Part shown: piece by piece, positions 1-8,552 of the stretch
Layout of the letters: every line of letters begins with the position of its first letter
How positions within the stretch are numbered: position 1 is the stretch's first letter
Source: Candidatus Neomicrothrix sp. UBA881
GTDB lineage: Bacteria > Actinomycetota > Acidimicrobiia > Acidimicrobiales > MedAcidi-G1
Length of the DNA: 23,486 nt
NCBI GenBank assembly: GCA_002294285.1
Contig: DBFL01000065.1
Coordinates: 13,614-37,099 of the forward strand
Reading direction: 5' to 3'
Made by a program: the position numbers and the translations under genes
Notes under the pieces: model-generated
Database searches by the model: none
Seen by the model: the letters and a program-made list of their open reading frames with translations, nothing else
What the model was told of the DNA's origin: nothing

Positions 1-7
1 TGAAAAA

Positions 8-1096
8 TTAAAGCTCTTTAAGTACAGACATGAGCTGTGGCAATTCCATACCTCTAGCTAAAATCTCATCCATTCCACCGACGACACCTGTCAAGTTTCC
101 AACTACTAAGTGTTCTAGGCCAGCTTTTGCGTATGCATCAAATTGTTCACCCAACTCCTGGGAGTTTCCGACAAAAACCACCTTTTTTACCATTTCAAAA
201 GGAATGGTTGGTGCCAGATCTCTCAAGTCATCAGCGTTTAGGTCATGAATGATTACATCTATAAAACCTTTCGAATCATTACCTAATGGATGTTCAAGAC
301 CATGGGCCTCCCAAATTTCACCCATTGCGAAAAGGCCAAAAAGTTTTCCTAGTGGTTCTTTTTCAAACATCTCTTCAGCTTTATCCATTGATTCACAAAA
401 TAAAATGAAAGCTAGATAAGAAGCTTCTGGAACTGGCCTTCCGAATGAGGCTGCATGATCAGCAATTATTGAAAGCTTTTCTTGATACTCCTGTGGTGAT
501 AACCACCATGCTGGAATCCAGCCATCTCCGTATTGAGCAGTTAAACGAAGCATTCTGGGACCATGTCCTGCTATCCAGACAGCTGGTTTGCCTTTACCTT
601 CAGCTTCTAAAGGCAAACCCATTCGTCCGATTTTATTTTCTGGCATATGTCCGTCGTCTAGCAAAGAACGTAATTCACTAAGACACTCTTCAAAAATGCC
701 TACAGGTTTATCAAATGGATATCCAAAGGGAAGAAGGCTCTCAGCTTCTCCAGAGCCCATCCCTAAAATAAATCCACCAGGGATTAAATCATTTAATGAA
801 AGCGCTGTACGAGCAAGATCTGCTGCTCTTCTGCGAGTCGAATCGGTAACTGAAATTCCATATGGCCTATCAGTCATCGTTGAAATTCGTGCTCCATAAA
901 CGAATGGGTCATAAAAAGCATCTGGGTCAGCTGCTAATGCTGAAAGAGGTATCTCAGACCATAAGTCTGGATGAAATACTCCCAACAAATGATCTGGTGC
1001 CCAATATGAATCTGCTCCCATCTCTTCATAAATAGGAAGCATTTGTTCAGTGCTACCAAATGGGAACTGTGCAGGGAGTGTAATTCCTACTTTCAT
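8..1096 (-). CDS. LLM-class (luciferase-like) oxidoreductase, probably F420-dependent
   Basis: A complete 362-residue protein with the layout of the bacterial luciferase-like TIM-barrel family. The N-terminus reads as a first beta strand (MKVGITLPAQFPFG), followed by a WAPDH segment near residue 32 and an ILGMGSGEAE segment near residue 110, which in this family lies at the cofactor phosphate site. A later AGHGPRMLRLTAQYGDGW segment (about 176-193) is also characteristic. Actinobacterial relatives usually use reduced F420 rather than FMN; that cofactor is inferred from the family. The PDH and GSGE segments recall ketoreductase-like members of the family, but the substrate cannot be named. It lies 12 bases after asd, and an AAAGG stands just before its ATG, so it is probably the last gene of the lysC-asd operon. 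No role in amino-acid synthesis follows from that position. Confidence 0.85.
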   Translation of the reverse strand: MKVGITLPAQFPFGSTEQMLPIYEEMGADSYWAPDHLLGVFHPDLWSEIPLSALAADPDAFYDPFVYGARISTMTDRPYGISVTDSTRRRAADLARTALSLNDLIPGGFILGMGSGEAESLLPFGYPFDKPVGIFEECLSELRSLLDDGHMPENKIGRMGLPLEAEGKGKPAVWIAGHGPRMLRLTAQYGDGWIPAWWLSPQEYQEKLSIIADHAASFGRPVPEASYLAFILFCESMDKAEEMFEKEPLGKLFGLFAMGEIWEAHGLEHPLGNDSKGFIDVIIHDLNADDLRDLAPTIPFEMVKKVVFVGNSQELGEQFDAYAKAGLEHLVVGNLTGVVGGMDEILARGMELPQLMSVLKEL

Positions 1097-1108
1097 ATTT
1101 AAGCCTTT

Positions 1109-2149
<1,041 letters not shown>

Positions 2150-2207
2150 CGGGCGTTCAAATCGGTGTTCAAAATTTTTAAACGTTTTTAATAAATCTTT
2201 TCAAAAT

Positions 2208-2939
2208 TCAGTTTTTATCAGTATTTTCTACTTCTACCTCAGGCCAAATATTTAAAAAGCTTTTTATAACTCCTTGTGATTTTTCCAACTCATTACCATC
2301 CGTACTAGATACCAAAACGCCAAGTGTAGTTAATAACGGATATCCGGGGCCGCATGAGTCGTGAACATATTTTCCAAGTTGATTTGAGGCATTTAAAAAG
2401 GAATCAACTCCCACGGCGTCTTCGGATAGAAGCGAGGAAAACAATAAAGCTTGCATACGAATAATAGTGGCGTTTTCAAAATCAATTGAAGTTAACTTAC
2501 GAGCTAAATCTTGATAAAAAGAAACAAGTTCAATAATTTCATTAGCAACTACAAAAGGAACTCTTGACGAAACCCAACTAACTAATTTTTCAGAACTAAG
2601 TATTAAGTGTTTAAAGGTTTCTCCTTCACTAATACTGTTAGATCCCAAACCTCTCTCAATTTCAGTCATCAGTTGAGCAGATTTTTCAGCAAGGGAAAGA
2701 CAAAAACCTTCTGGTATTTCTGTAGTTAAAGCTTTGTAAATGGGCAGTTGAGTAGGTGTGGCTTCTTGTGACTTTTCTTCTTCAACTATTGCACTTTGAT
2801 TTAGTTCATTTCCTAATTGAACAAGAGCATCTGGTTGACTTTTTTCAAGGTCTTTTGGGCTTCGAAGGCTAGCCCCACATCCCGTAACTAAAGTGAATGC
2901 CAACAAACAAGAGGTGACCTTAAAAATAACTATCTTCAA
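2208..2939 (-). CDS. Predicted lipoprotein B, paralogue of its upstream neighbour
   Basis: Not a family I recognise. I chose the TTG start because it overlaps the stop codon of the upstream gene as TTGA and places a clean lipoprotein signal at the N-terminus: a basic/hydrophobic stretch ending in V-T-G-C, with the lipidated cysteine at residue 21. A GGGA sits about 8 bases before it. An in-frame ATG lies 19 codons earlier, but that would overlap the neighbour by 61 bases and put a non-signal-like stretch ahead of the signal. After an S/E/Q-rich linker the protein is mainly helical, with a region bounded by two cysteines 115 residues apart (GFC...DSCG). The same layout occurs in the upstream protein. 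It is probably anchored on the outer face of the cytoplasmic membrane. Function unknown. Confidence 0.75.
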   Translation of the reverse strand: MKIVIFKVTSCLLAFTLVTGCGASLRSPKDLEKSQPDALVQLGNELNQSAIVEEEKSQEATPTQLPIYKALTTEIPEGFCLSLAEKSAQLMTEIERGLGSNSISEGETFKHLILSSEKLVSWVSSRVPFVVANEIIELVSFYQDLARKLTSIDFENATIIRMQALLFSSLLSEDAVGVDSFLNASNQLGKYVHDSCGPGYPLLTTLGVLVSSTDGNELEKSQGVIKSFLNIWPEVEVENTDKN

Positions 2940-3952
2940 ATCTTTTGTCCCATTCCAGATAGCAAACCAAATAGAAAAGTTGCCGAGTCCCCACACGTAG
3001 AAATTAAGTATTGTTCTAATCTTTTCTGAGATTGATCGATTGAAGCTCTTTCATCGGCCAGTTCAGCTTCCATTCGAATAACGACGATAAACATTGCTTC
3101 TAAAACATCTTCTGGAGTCGCGTCAACTTCTAAACTTTCGAACGAATCGATAATTAATTTAGAAACGTATAAAGATGCATCCCTTACTACTGCTGCATCT
3201 ATAGCTATAGATCCTTCTATATTTTCAGAAAGCCAAATAAAAATTTCATCAGAGTACGAGAACAATTCAACTAGTAGTTCAGGGTTAACTGAAGGTCCCT
3301 TATCTAGTTGAATACTTTTTCTAACTATGGCTGTCATCATTTTTGCCACACGATCAAATAAACCATTACAAACGGGGTCCTTATTTTGATAGTGCTCGAA
3401 TTCTGCATCAAGCACACATGCAACTAAAAAATCTAGTATTCGACTTTCTACTAGAAGGTTTTCTATTTTTTCAGACATTTCCACTAACTCAATGTCTGAA
3501 ATAAGAACTTCAAAAATAGGAAATAATTCGTTCTCTCTAACAGTCGAAAGAACGCAGTCAGTGTCATTTGGAAAGGTACCAAAAGAATCAACTACGCCTT
3601 CTACGATTCCCGAGTTAGCTAGTGTCACTAACAAATCACACACCTCTAAAGCAGAAAGAGCAACATCTTTTTGTTCTCCATTAGGACCTTCGTCTATTAA
3701 GCCGTTGACTTGCTCTGGCGTAAAGAAATTCAATAACTGGTCTACAACACAGCTCATTTGGATTTCAGTAAGTCCACTGAATTCCGGTGAATCAGAAAAA
3801 CCTCTTAGTATCAAAAGATCATTCGTATCATTAATTTGATTTGTAACTTCTATAGATTTTTCGAAATTTTCATCTTTAGTAGTAGATACTTCTGAACTAC
3901 AAGAACCTAATATTGCGATAAGTAGTGCAATCCCCAAGACTTTACGGAACAT
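2936..3952 (-). CDS. Predicted lipoprotein A, unknown function
   Basis: A 338-residue protein of no family I recognise. The N-terminus MFRKVLGIALLIAILGSC is a lipoprotein signal peptide with lipobox L-G-S-C and lipidated cysteine C18. I prefer the second of two close ATG codons because AAAGG lies eight bases before it; the first ATG (3958) has this motif only two bases away. The mature part is acidic, rich in leucine and valine, and predicted helical, with several cysteines (about residues 70, 102, 132 and 180). Its C-terminal region, from PVCNGLF to ISTCG, has two cysteines 124 residues apart and aligns by eye with most of lipoprotein B. The gene follows lysC by 41 bases and is translationally coupled to lipoprotein B. 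This may be a duplication within the operon. No catalytic motif is visible. Confidence 0.8.
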   Translation of the reverse strand: MFRKVLGIALLIAILGSCSSEVSTTKDENFEKSIEVTNQINDTNDLLILRGFSDSPEFSGLTEIQMSCVVDQLLNFFTPEQVNGLIDEGPNGEQKDVALSALEVCDLLVTLANSGIVEGVVDSFGTFPNDTDCVLSTVRENELFPIFEVLISDIELVEMSEKIENLLVESRILDFLVACVLDAEFEHYQNKDPVCNGLFDRVAKMMTAIVRKSIQLDKGPSVNPELLVELFSYSDEIFIWLSENIEGSIAIDAAVVRDASLYVSKLIIDSFESLEVDATPEDVLEAMFIVVIRMEAELADERASIDQSQKRLEQYLISTCGDSATFLFGLLSGMGQKI

Positions 3953-3993
3953 ATTCATTACCTTTAGACATTTTTAAAACTAAAAATAATCAA

Positions 3994-4473
3994 TCAAGAT
4001 TCTGCTAATCCGAAAGTTTCATGAAGTGCTTTTACTGCATCGTTGATCTGGGCTTCTGCAACCATGCAACTAATGCGAATAGCTGATGTGGAAATCATTT
4101 GAATATTGATTCCATTATTGGCAAGAGTTTCAAACATCGAAGCTGCAACACCAGGATTTGACCTCATACCTGCACCAATAACACTAACTCGAGCTACTTC
4201 AGTGTCTGATGAAACACCAGAAGCTCCAATATCTTTAACTAAATTCTGTGCAATAGACATTGAAACATCAAGATCACCATGTGGAACTGTGAACGAGATA
4301 TCAGTTACACCGTCCTCAGAAGTGTTTTGCACAATCATGTCAACATTGACATCAACATCTGAAAGCGCTCGAAAAACACCTGCAGCTATACCGGGTTTAT
4401 CAGGAACGCCTGAAATTGTCATTTTTGTCTCAGAAGTATCGTGAGTTACCGCTGATACTATTGCTTGTTCCAT
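3994..4473 (-). CDS. Internal, in-frame beta subunit of aspartate kinase
   Basis: Within lysC the codon for M247 is preceded by a very purine-rich stretch with two AGGAG motifs (minus strand AGGAGAGGAG), the nearer one nine bases before the ATG. Initiation there would make a 159-residue protein starting MEQAIVSAVTHDTSE and consisting of the two ACT domains. In Corynebacterium glutamicum and Bacillus subtilis the same gene also encodes a regulatory beta subunit from an internal start at the equivalent position, and the enzyme is an alpha2-beta2 complex. The internal site is a better ribosome binding site than that of the full-length gene. Confidence 0.65.
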   Translation of the reverse strand: MEQAIVSAVTHDTSETKMTISGVPDKPGIAAGVFRALSDVDVNVDMIVQNTSEDGVTDISFTVPHGDLDVSMSIAQNLVKDIGASGVSSDTEVARVSVIGAGMRSNPGVAASMFETLANNGINIQMISTSAIRISCMVAEAQINDAVKALHETFGLAES

Positions 4474-5211
4474 TTCTTCTATCTCCTCTCCTACCCATGT
4501 TCCTTCCTGCCATGTGAATGCTGAACGAATATGCAATTTAACTCCATGAGTTCTGGCATATTCAACAGATCGCATTGCTGGCTTTGGACAACCGGTAGCA
4601 GTCATTTCTAAAAGTTCATCAAAAGATACGTTCGGCATGAGGCGAGCTGAAGGGACCACACGAGGATCAGTCGTGAAAACACCCGTTACATCTGTATACA
4701 ACTCACATGCATCAGCTTCAACCGCGTGCGCTAGCGCAACTGCTGTAGTATCAGAACCTCCTCTACCTAAAAAAGTTACATCATTCTCAACTGAAACACC
4801 TTGAGAACCTCCGACTACTGGGACTTTTCCTTCAGAGAGGGCTTCTCTTATGCGCTCAGGTTTTACCTCAAGAATTTTAGCATTTTGATGGTTTGTGTCG
4901 GTTAAGAAACCAGCTTGACTTCCTGTAAATGAATCAGCATTAACTCCTAAATCATGTAAAGCCATACACAACAAAGACATGGCTTTCCTCTCTCCCGCAG
5001 TAATAAGCATGTCCATTTCACGACCAGGCCTTTTACTTGAAACGTCTTCAGCCAAACGAAGTAACTCGTCAGTTTCTTTACCCATGGCCGAAACTACTAC
5101 TACTACCTGTTGACCACTTTTGACGGTTCGTTCTATGTGATCTGCTACAGCTCTGATCCGTTCAGGATCACCAACAGCAGTTCCACCAAATTTTTGAACA
5201 AGTAATCCCAT
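3994..5211 (-). CDS. lysC: Aspartate kinase (aspartokinase), ACT-regulated
   Basis: Phosphorylates aspartate, the committed step towards lysine, threonine and methionine. The 405 residues equal the usual length of actinobacterial aspartokinases with a short catalytic domain. The kinase domain opens with KFGGTAV (residues 7-13), carries ITAGERKAMS near 75 and the GRGGSDTTAV loop near 150. Two ACT domains follow, about 262-340 (VQNTSEDGVTD) and 342-400 (GAGMRSNPGVAASMF). The first aligns with the region in Corynebacterium LysC where feedback-resistance substitutions map, so inhibition by lysine plus threonine is likely but inferred. The gene begins the operon that ends with asd and the LLM protein. 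There is no Shine-Dalgarno sequence, but TAGCGT stands seven bases before the ATG, which would fit a leaderless transcript. Confidence 0.96.
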   Translation of the reverse strand: MGLLVQKFGGTAVGDPERIRAVADHIERTVKSGQQVVVVVSAMGKETDELLRLAEDVSSKRPGREMDMLITAGERKAMSLLCMALHDLGVNADSFTGSQAGFLTDTNHQNAKILEVKPERIREALSEGKVPVVGGSQGVSVENDVTFLGRGGSDTTAVALAHAVEADACELYTDVTGVFTTDPRVVPSARLMPNVSFDELLEMTATGCPKPAMRSVEYARTHGVKLHIRSAFTWQEGTWVGEEIEEMEQAIVSAVTHDTSETKMTISGVPDKPGIAAGVFRALSDVDVNVDMIVQNTSEDGVTDISFTVPHGDLDVSMSIAQNLVKDIGASGVSSDTEVARVSVIGAGMRSNPGVAASMFETLANNGINIQMISTSAIRISCMVAEAQINDAVKALHETFGLAES

Positions 5212-5295
5212 AGCTTCTACGCTAGCGGACCCAGAGCATCAGATTCGCTGCAAATTAGATATTGCTATAACAACTTAAGTGAATATGATTCATTC
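5212..5295. promoter_or_regulatory. Divergent promoter region between lysC and the cyclophilin gene
   Basis: An 84-base gap between divergent genes must hold both promoters. On the plus strand TATAAC (5266-5271) is a reasonable -10 box for the cyclophilin, about 25 bases before its ATG, without a convincing -35 box. On the minus strand TAGCGT lies seven bases before the lysC ATG and would give a nearly leaderless lysC mRNA. No inverted repeat or riboswitch-like structure of useful size is visible, and a lysine riboswitch would not fit in this space. Confidence 0.4.
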
Positions 5296-6093
5296 ATGGT
5301 TAAAAAAACTCGTCGTCAAATACAAAACAGTGGTAATCATTCAAACAAAACAAGAATTACTGCAGCTCTTTTGGTGTTCGTGCTCATAGGCAGTGGAATA
5401 GCTCTTGTTTTCACAAATTCTGATTCTGAAAGTAATAGTAATAGTGAATTCTCAAGCAATGTCATACCCACAAATTGTCCTAAGTTTGACAAATCATCTC
5501 CACGGACTATTGATTTTCTTCGTCCTCCTCCTCGTTGTATAAATTCGGAGAAGAATTACACAGCAATTTTTGACACGACAGAAGGTCAAATTAACGTTGT
5601 TTTAGACACCTCTTTAACCCCTAATACAACTAACAATTTTGTTGTATTAGCCAACTATGGGTATTACGACGACACTCTTCTTTTTCGTCTTGACCCATCC
5701 ATCGGAATAGTTCAAGGGGGATCTCCCCATACTAATGACTGGTCAGATCCAGGCCCTGGTTACACAATTTCAGATGAAGGTGGGCTTTTTTTACCATTAA
5801 GCAACGGTGGTGTAAAAGGACCCTTCACGTATTTGCCAGGGCAACTAATCATGGCTCGTTCGTCTGGACTGAATAGTTCGGGTGCACAATTTTTCTTTTC
5901 AACAAGTGAAGAAGTTAGTCTCTTAGACAGCCAAGGTAGTTATATAGTTTTTGGTGAAACAGATGAACAAGGATTGTCTGTTCTGCAAAAGATTATGAGT
6001 CTTTACGAAGAAGATGAAAATTCTCCTTATGGAGGAGGTCCAACAAGAGAAATACTTATCCGTTCAGTAAGTATTGAGATTGACAATAATTAA
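5296..6093 (+). CDS. Membrane-anchored peptidyl-prolyl cis-trans isomerase, cyclophilin type
   Basis: A 265-residue protein likely to catalyse proline isomerisation in proteins outside the membrane. A basic N-terminus (about 1-20) precedes one hydrophobic segment (about 21-40), which acts as a signal anchor. A Ser/Asn-rich linker follows, then a cyclophilin domain from about residue 88. Cyclophilin features are LFRLDPSIGIVQGG with the catalytic-type R131 and Q140, and SGAQFFF with Q198; the usual FHR is LFR here. C61 and C81 bracket a proline-rich segment ahead of the domain and could form a disulfide, as in many actinobacterial secreted cyclophilins (established pattern, applied here by inference). 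It is transcribed away from lysC and converges on the epsilon subunit gene 21 bases beyond. No clear Shine-Dalgarno sequence is seen. Confidence 0.88.
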   Translation: MVKKTRRQIQNSGNHSNKTRITAALLVFVLIGSGIALVFTNSDSESNSNSEFSSNVIPTNCPKFDKSSPRTIDFLRPPPRCINSEKNYTAIFDTTEGQINVVLDTSLTPNTTNNFVVLANYGYYDDTLLFRLDPSIGIVQGGSPHTNDWSDPGPGYTISDEGGLFLPLSNGGVKGPFTYLPGQLIMARSSGLNSSGAQFFFSTSEEVSLLDSQGSYIVFGETDEQGLSVLQKIMSLYEEDENSPYGGGPTREILIRSVSIEIDNN

Positions 6094-6114
6094 CTTTATT
6101 TGTAGAAATATTTA

Positions 6115-6318
6115 CTATCTCCAATTGCCAATTTGGTGATTTCCATTATTTGTTTCTAACCACCATCTGCCAGAAAATCTCCAGTCTCTCAATTCATCTT
6201 CTGTAGATTTAGTTGCATCAATAACAAAAATTTCAGTTGCCATTTTCTCAAGGGCAATCTTTATAGCTTCTAATTCTTCTAAAGAGGCACCTTCTGCTTC
6301 TACTTGCAAAATTTTCAT
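6115..6318 (-). CDS. Acyl-CoA carboxylase epsilon subunit (small protein)
   Basis: A 67-residue protein starting six bases after the pccB stop codon. The N-terminal part has a short strand, then an acidic helix rich in E, L and A (ASLEELEAIKIALEKM). The C-terminus has spaced aromatic and basic residues (W46, R51, W52, W53, W66). This agrees with actinobacterial epsilon subunits, which bind acyl-CoA carboxylase holoenzymes and stabilise the carboxyltransferase core; the family typically has a helix built around an E-E-L core and a W...R...W tail. Assignment rests on size, tail pattern and position next to the carboxyltransferase gene; sequence similarity in this family is weak. Confidence 0.7.
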   Translation of the reverse strand: MKILQVEAEGASLEELEAIKIALEKMATEIFVIDATKSTEDELRDWRFSGRWWLETNNGNHQIGNWR

Positions 6319-6324
6319 GGTTTC

Positions 6325-7881
6325 CTAGAGTGGGATATTCCCATGTTTACGTCGTGGAGCTTCAGTTCTTTTTGATGCAAGCATTTCTAATCCATCAATT
6401 AACCTTTTTCTTGTTTCAGCAGGCTCAATGACATCGTCGACAAACCCTCTCTCTGCAGCTACATAAGGATTCGCAAAACGTTCAAGATAATCCTCAACCA
6501 ATTCATTTCTTTTCAGTTCAGGATTTTTGTCTTCTTCAAGCTCACGACGGTAAATAATTTCTACTGCACCCTGTGGCCCCATAACAGCCAACTCTGCAGT
6601 TGGCCACGCCAGTGAAAGATCTGATCCGACTGATTTTGAATCCATTACCACATATGCTCCGCCATAAGCCTTGCGTGTTATCAACTGAATGCGGGGAACA
6701 GTGGCTTCACAGTATGCATAGAGCAACTTAGCTCCATGCCTAATAATTCCCCCGTACTCTTGATCAACACCTGGCAAGAAACCGGGCACGTCCACAAATG
6801 TTATGAGAGGAATATTGAAAGCATCACAAGTACGAACAAAACGTGCTGCTTTCTCCGATGCTTGGATATCAAGTACACCAGCGAATCTCATTGGTTGATT
6901 TCCAACTATTCCCACACTTCTCCCATTCAAACGTGCAAAACCACAAACAATATTTGTTGCCCATGAAGAGTGATATTCAAGAAATTCGCCATCATCAACC
7001 ACAGTTTGGATTATTTCTCTCATTTCATATGGTTGATTTGAACTTTCTGGTAGTAAATCGTCGAGCTCGGAACAAAGTCGTTCTCTTTCATCATTGGTCT
7101 CGAATGAAGGAACTTCTGAAAGATTGTTTGATGGTAAATAAGACAACAAATTTTTAACTTCATCAAGAACTTGTTTTTCATCTTCACAAACAAAAGTTGC
7201 TACACCCGATTTTGTTGAGTGGCTAGAAGCTCCTCCCAGTTCTTCTAAAGTAACTTCTTCTCCGGTAACTGTTTTAACTACATCTGGGCCTGTTATGAAC
7301 ATGTGTGACTTTTCTCTAACCATAAAAATAAAGTCGGTCATAGCAGGACTGTAAACAGCTCCGCCAGCACAAGGACCTAAAATCACGCTTATTTGAGGAA
7401 CCACTCCTGAAGCTTGAACATTTCTCCAAAAAATTCCCCCATAACCATCAAGCCCTACTACTCCCTCTTGAATTCGCGCTCCTGCTCCATCATTTAGACC
7501 AATTAATGGTGCACCTACTGAAAGGGATAGATCCATTATTTTGTGAATTTTTTCAGCAAAAACTTCACCTAAAGCTCCACCAAAAACAGTGAAGTCTTGA
7601 GCAAAAATAAATACTTTTCTACCATCAATCGTTCCCCAACCTGTAATAACTCCATCAGTGTATGGTCTTTCTTCAATTCCACTTTCATGAGCCCTATGCC
7701 TTACAAGCATGTCAAGTTCATGAAAAGAACCAGGGTCAAGAAGATAATCAATTCTTTCCCGCGCTAAAAGTTTCCCTTTTTCATGCTGTCTTTCAACAGC
7801 TCTCTCAGAACCTGCGTTTATCGCTTCTTCTTTACGGCGTCGTAAATCGTCAATACGCTCTGCCATTGAATAATCAGCCAT
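6325..7881 (-). CDS. pccB: Propionyl-CoA (acyl-CoA) carboxylase beta chain, carboxyltransferase
   Basis: Transfers the carboxyl group from carboxybiotin on the alpha chain to propionyl-CoA or a related acyl-CoA, making methylmalonyl-CoA. The 518-residue length is typical. It has the tandem crotonase-like N and C halves of carboxyltransferases, with the oxyanion-hole segments GPCAGGAVYSP (about 168-178) and, in the second half, RKAYGGAYVVMDSK, and ends in the conserved KHGNIPL. Two in-frame ATGs are possible (MADYSMAERIDDL); I kept the first because TAACCT lies six bases before it and could be the -10 box of a leaderless transcript, and neither has a Shine-Dalgarno sequence. The alpha chain is not in the window. 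Substrate choice between propionyl-CoA and acetyl-CoA is inferred from overall similarity. Confidence 0.93.
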   Translation of the reverse strand: MADYSMAERIDDLRRRKEEAINAGSERAVERQHEKGKLLARERIDYLLDPGSFHELDMLVRHRAHESGIEERPYTDGVITGWGTIDGRKVFIFAQDFTVFGGALGEVFAEKIHKIMDLSLSVGAPLIGLNDGAGARIQEGVVGLDGYGGIFWRNVQASGVVPQISVILGPCAGGAVYSPAMTDFIFMVREKSHMFITGPDVVKTVTGEEVTLEELGGASSHSTKSGVATFVCEDEKQVLDEVKNLLSYLPSNNLSEVPSFETNDERERLCSELDDLLPESSNQPYEMREIIQTVVDDGEFLEYHSSWATNIVCGFARLNGRSVGIVGNQPMRFAGVLDIQASEKAARFVRTCDAFNIPLITFVDVPGFLPGVDQEYGGIIRHGAKLLYAYCEATVPRIQLITRKAYGGAYVVMDSKSVGSDLSLAWPTAELAVMGPQGAVEIIYRRELEEDKNPELKRNELVEDYLERFANPYVAAERGFVDDVIEPAETRKRLIDGLEMLASKRTEAPRRKHGNIPL

Positions 7882-7962
7882 GCAAAAAGGTTAACCGGCG
7901 TGTGGGATATAGCATCAAGTAACTAGCAACTTTAAATAATTCAAGCCGAAACTTACCTAAAA

Positions 7963-8541
7963 ATGAATAATTCTGAAATTAACAAAATTTACCCCGAAAA
8001 ATGGCTAGGAGTTTTTTGTGGAGCCTACGACGGTACTGATGACGGCGTTCATAACCTAGTTAGAGAGCTAGGAAAAGCTCTTGCAGAGAATCAAATTGGT
8101 CTAGTTTACGGCGGAGGCGGAATTGGTGTTATGGGCACAATTGCGGACGCTGTTTTAGAAAATAACGGTTGGGTGATGGGCATTGTTCCAAAAAATTTAC
8201 TAGAAACCGAAATGGCCCATACCTCATTAGATGAACTGGTCATAGTTGAAACAATGCATGAAAGAAAAAAAGCTATGTATGAACGGGCAGATATGTTCTG
8301 TGCCTTACCAGGTGGATTAGGAACTCTTGAAGAAGTTTTTGAAGCAACTACTTGGACGAAACTTAAACTTCATACAAAATACAAAAGAGTTTTATTGCTC
8401 GACAACAATGGATTCTGGGCAGACTTCATAGATTTGCTTGATCAAATAACCTCTTCAGGATTTATAAAGACAGAGGACAGAGAAATCATTTCTCGTACTA
8501 CCTCAGTTGCAACTTTGATCTCAAGTTTTCAAAACTGTTGA
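7963..8541 (+). CDS. LOG-family protein (TIGR00730 type), nucleoside monophosphate phosphoribohydrolase-like
   Basis: A 192-residue Rossmann-fold protein. Hallmarks are GVFCGAYDG (16-24), the glycine-rich loop YGGGGIGVMG (49-58), MHERKKAM (98-105) and PGGLGTLEE (116-124), the motif that defines the LOG / 'lysine decarboxylase-like' family. Relatives cleave the ribose 5-phosphate from (N6-modified) adenosine monophosphate, releasing free base. True lysine decarboxylation is a misannotation that still circulates. In a non-plant-associated bacterium the role is probably nucleotide clean-up from tRNA turnover (inference). It is transcribed divergently from pccB and converges on the exonuclease gene, with an 11-base gap and no terminator visible. 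Confidence 0.9.
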   Translation: MNNSEINKIYPEKWLGVFCGAYDGTDDGVHNLVRELGKALAENQIGLVYGGGGIGVMGTIADAVLENNGWVMGIVPKNLLETEMAHTSLDELVIVETMHERKKAMYERADMFCALPGGLGTLEEVFEATTWTKLKLHTKYKRVLLLDNNGFWADFIDLLDQITSSGFIKTEDREIISRTTSVATLISSFQNC

Positions 8542-8552
8542 GATATAAATAT

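Noticed and set aside
588..899. A 103-codon plus-strand frame within the LLM gene, and similar antisense frames in lysC, pccB, amidohydrolase and livH regions
   Set aside because: All lie opposite well-supported genes, carry no domain-like pattern and have no ribosome binding site of their own.
2160..2207. A direct repeat of TTCAAAATT before asd as an operator
   Set aside because: The bases are so AT-rich in this gap that a short repeat of this type is expected by chance.
2940..2996. The longer ATG start of lipoprotein B with a 61-base overlap
   Set aside because: The added 19 residues precede the lipoprotein signal and would bury it; the TTG overlapping the upstream stop gives a normal signal peptide.
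5212..5295. A lysine riboswitch upstream of lysC
   Set aside because: The gap is 84 bases, shared with a divergent gene, and shows no riboswitch-size set of helices.
7963..8541. Lysine decarboxylase, linked to the nearby lysine pathway
   Set aside because: The PGGxGTxxE motif marks the LOG family, whose characterised members are nucleotide phosphoribohydrolases; it lacks any PLP-binding motif.
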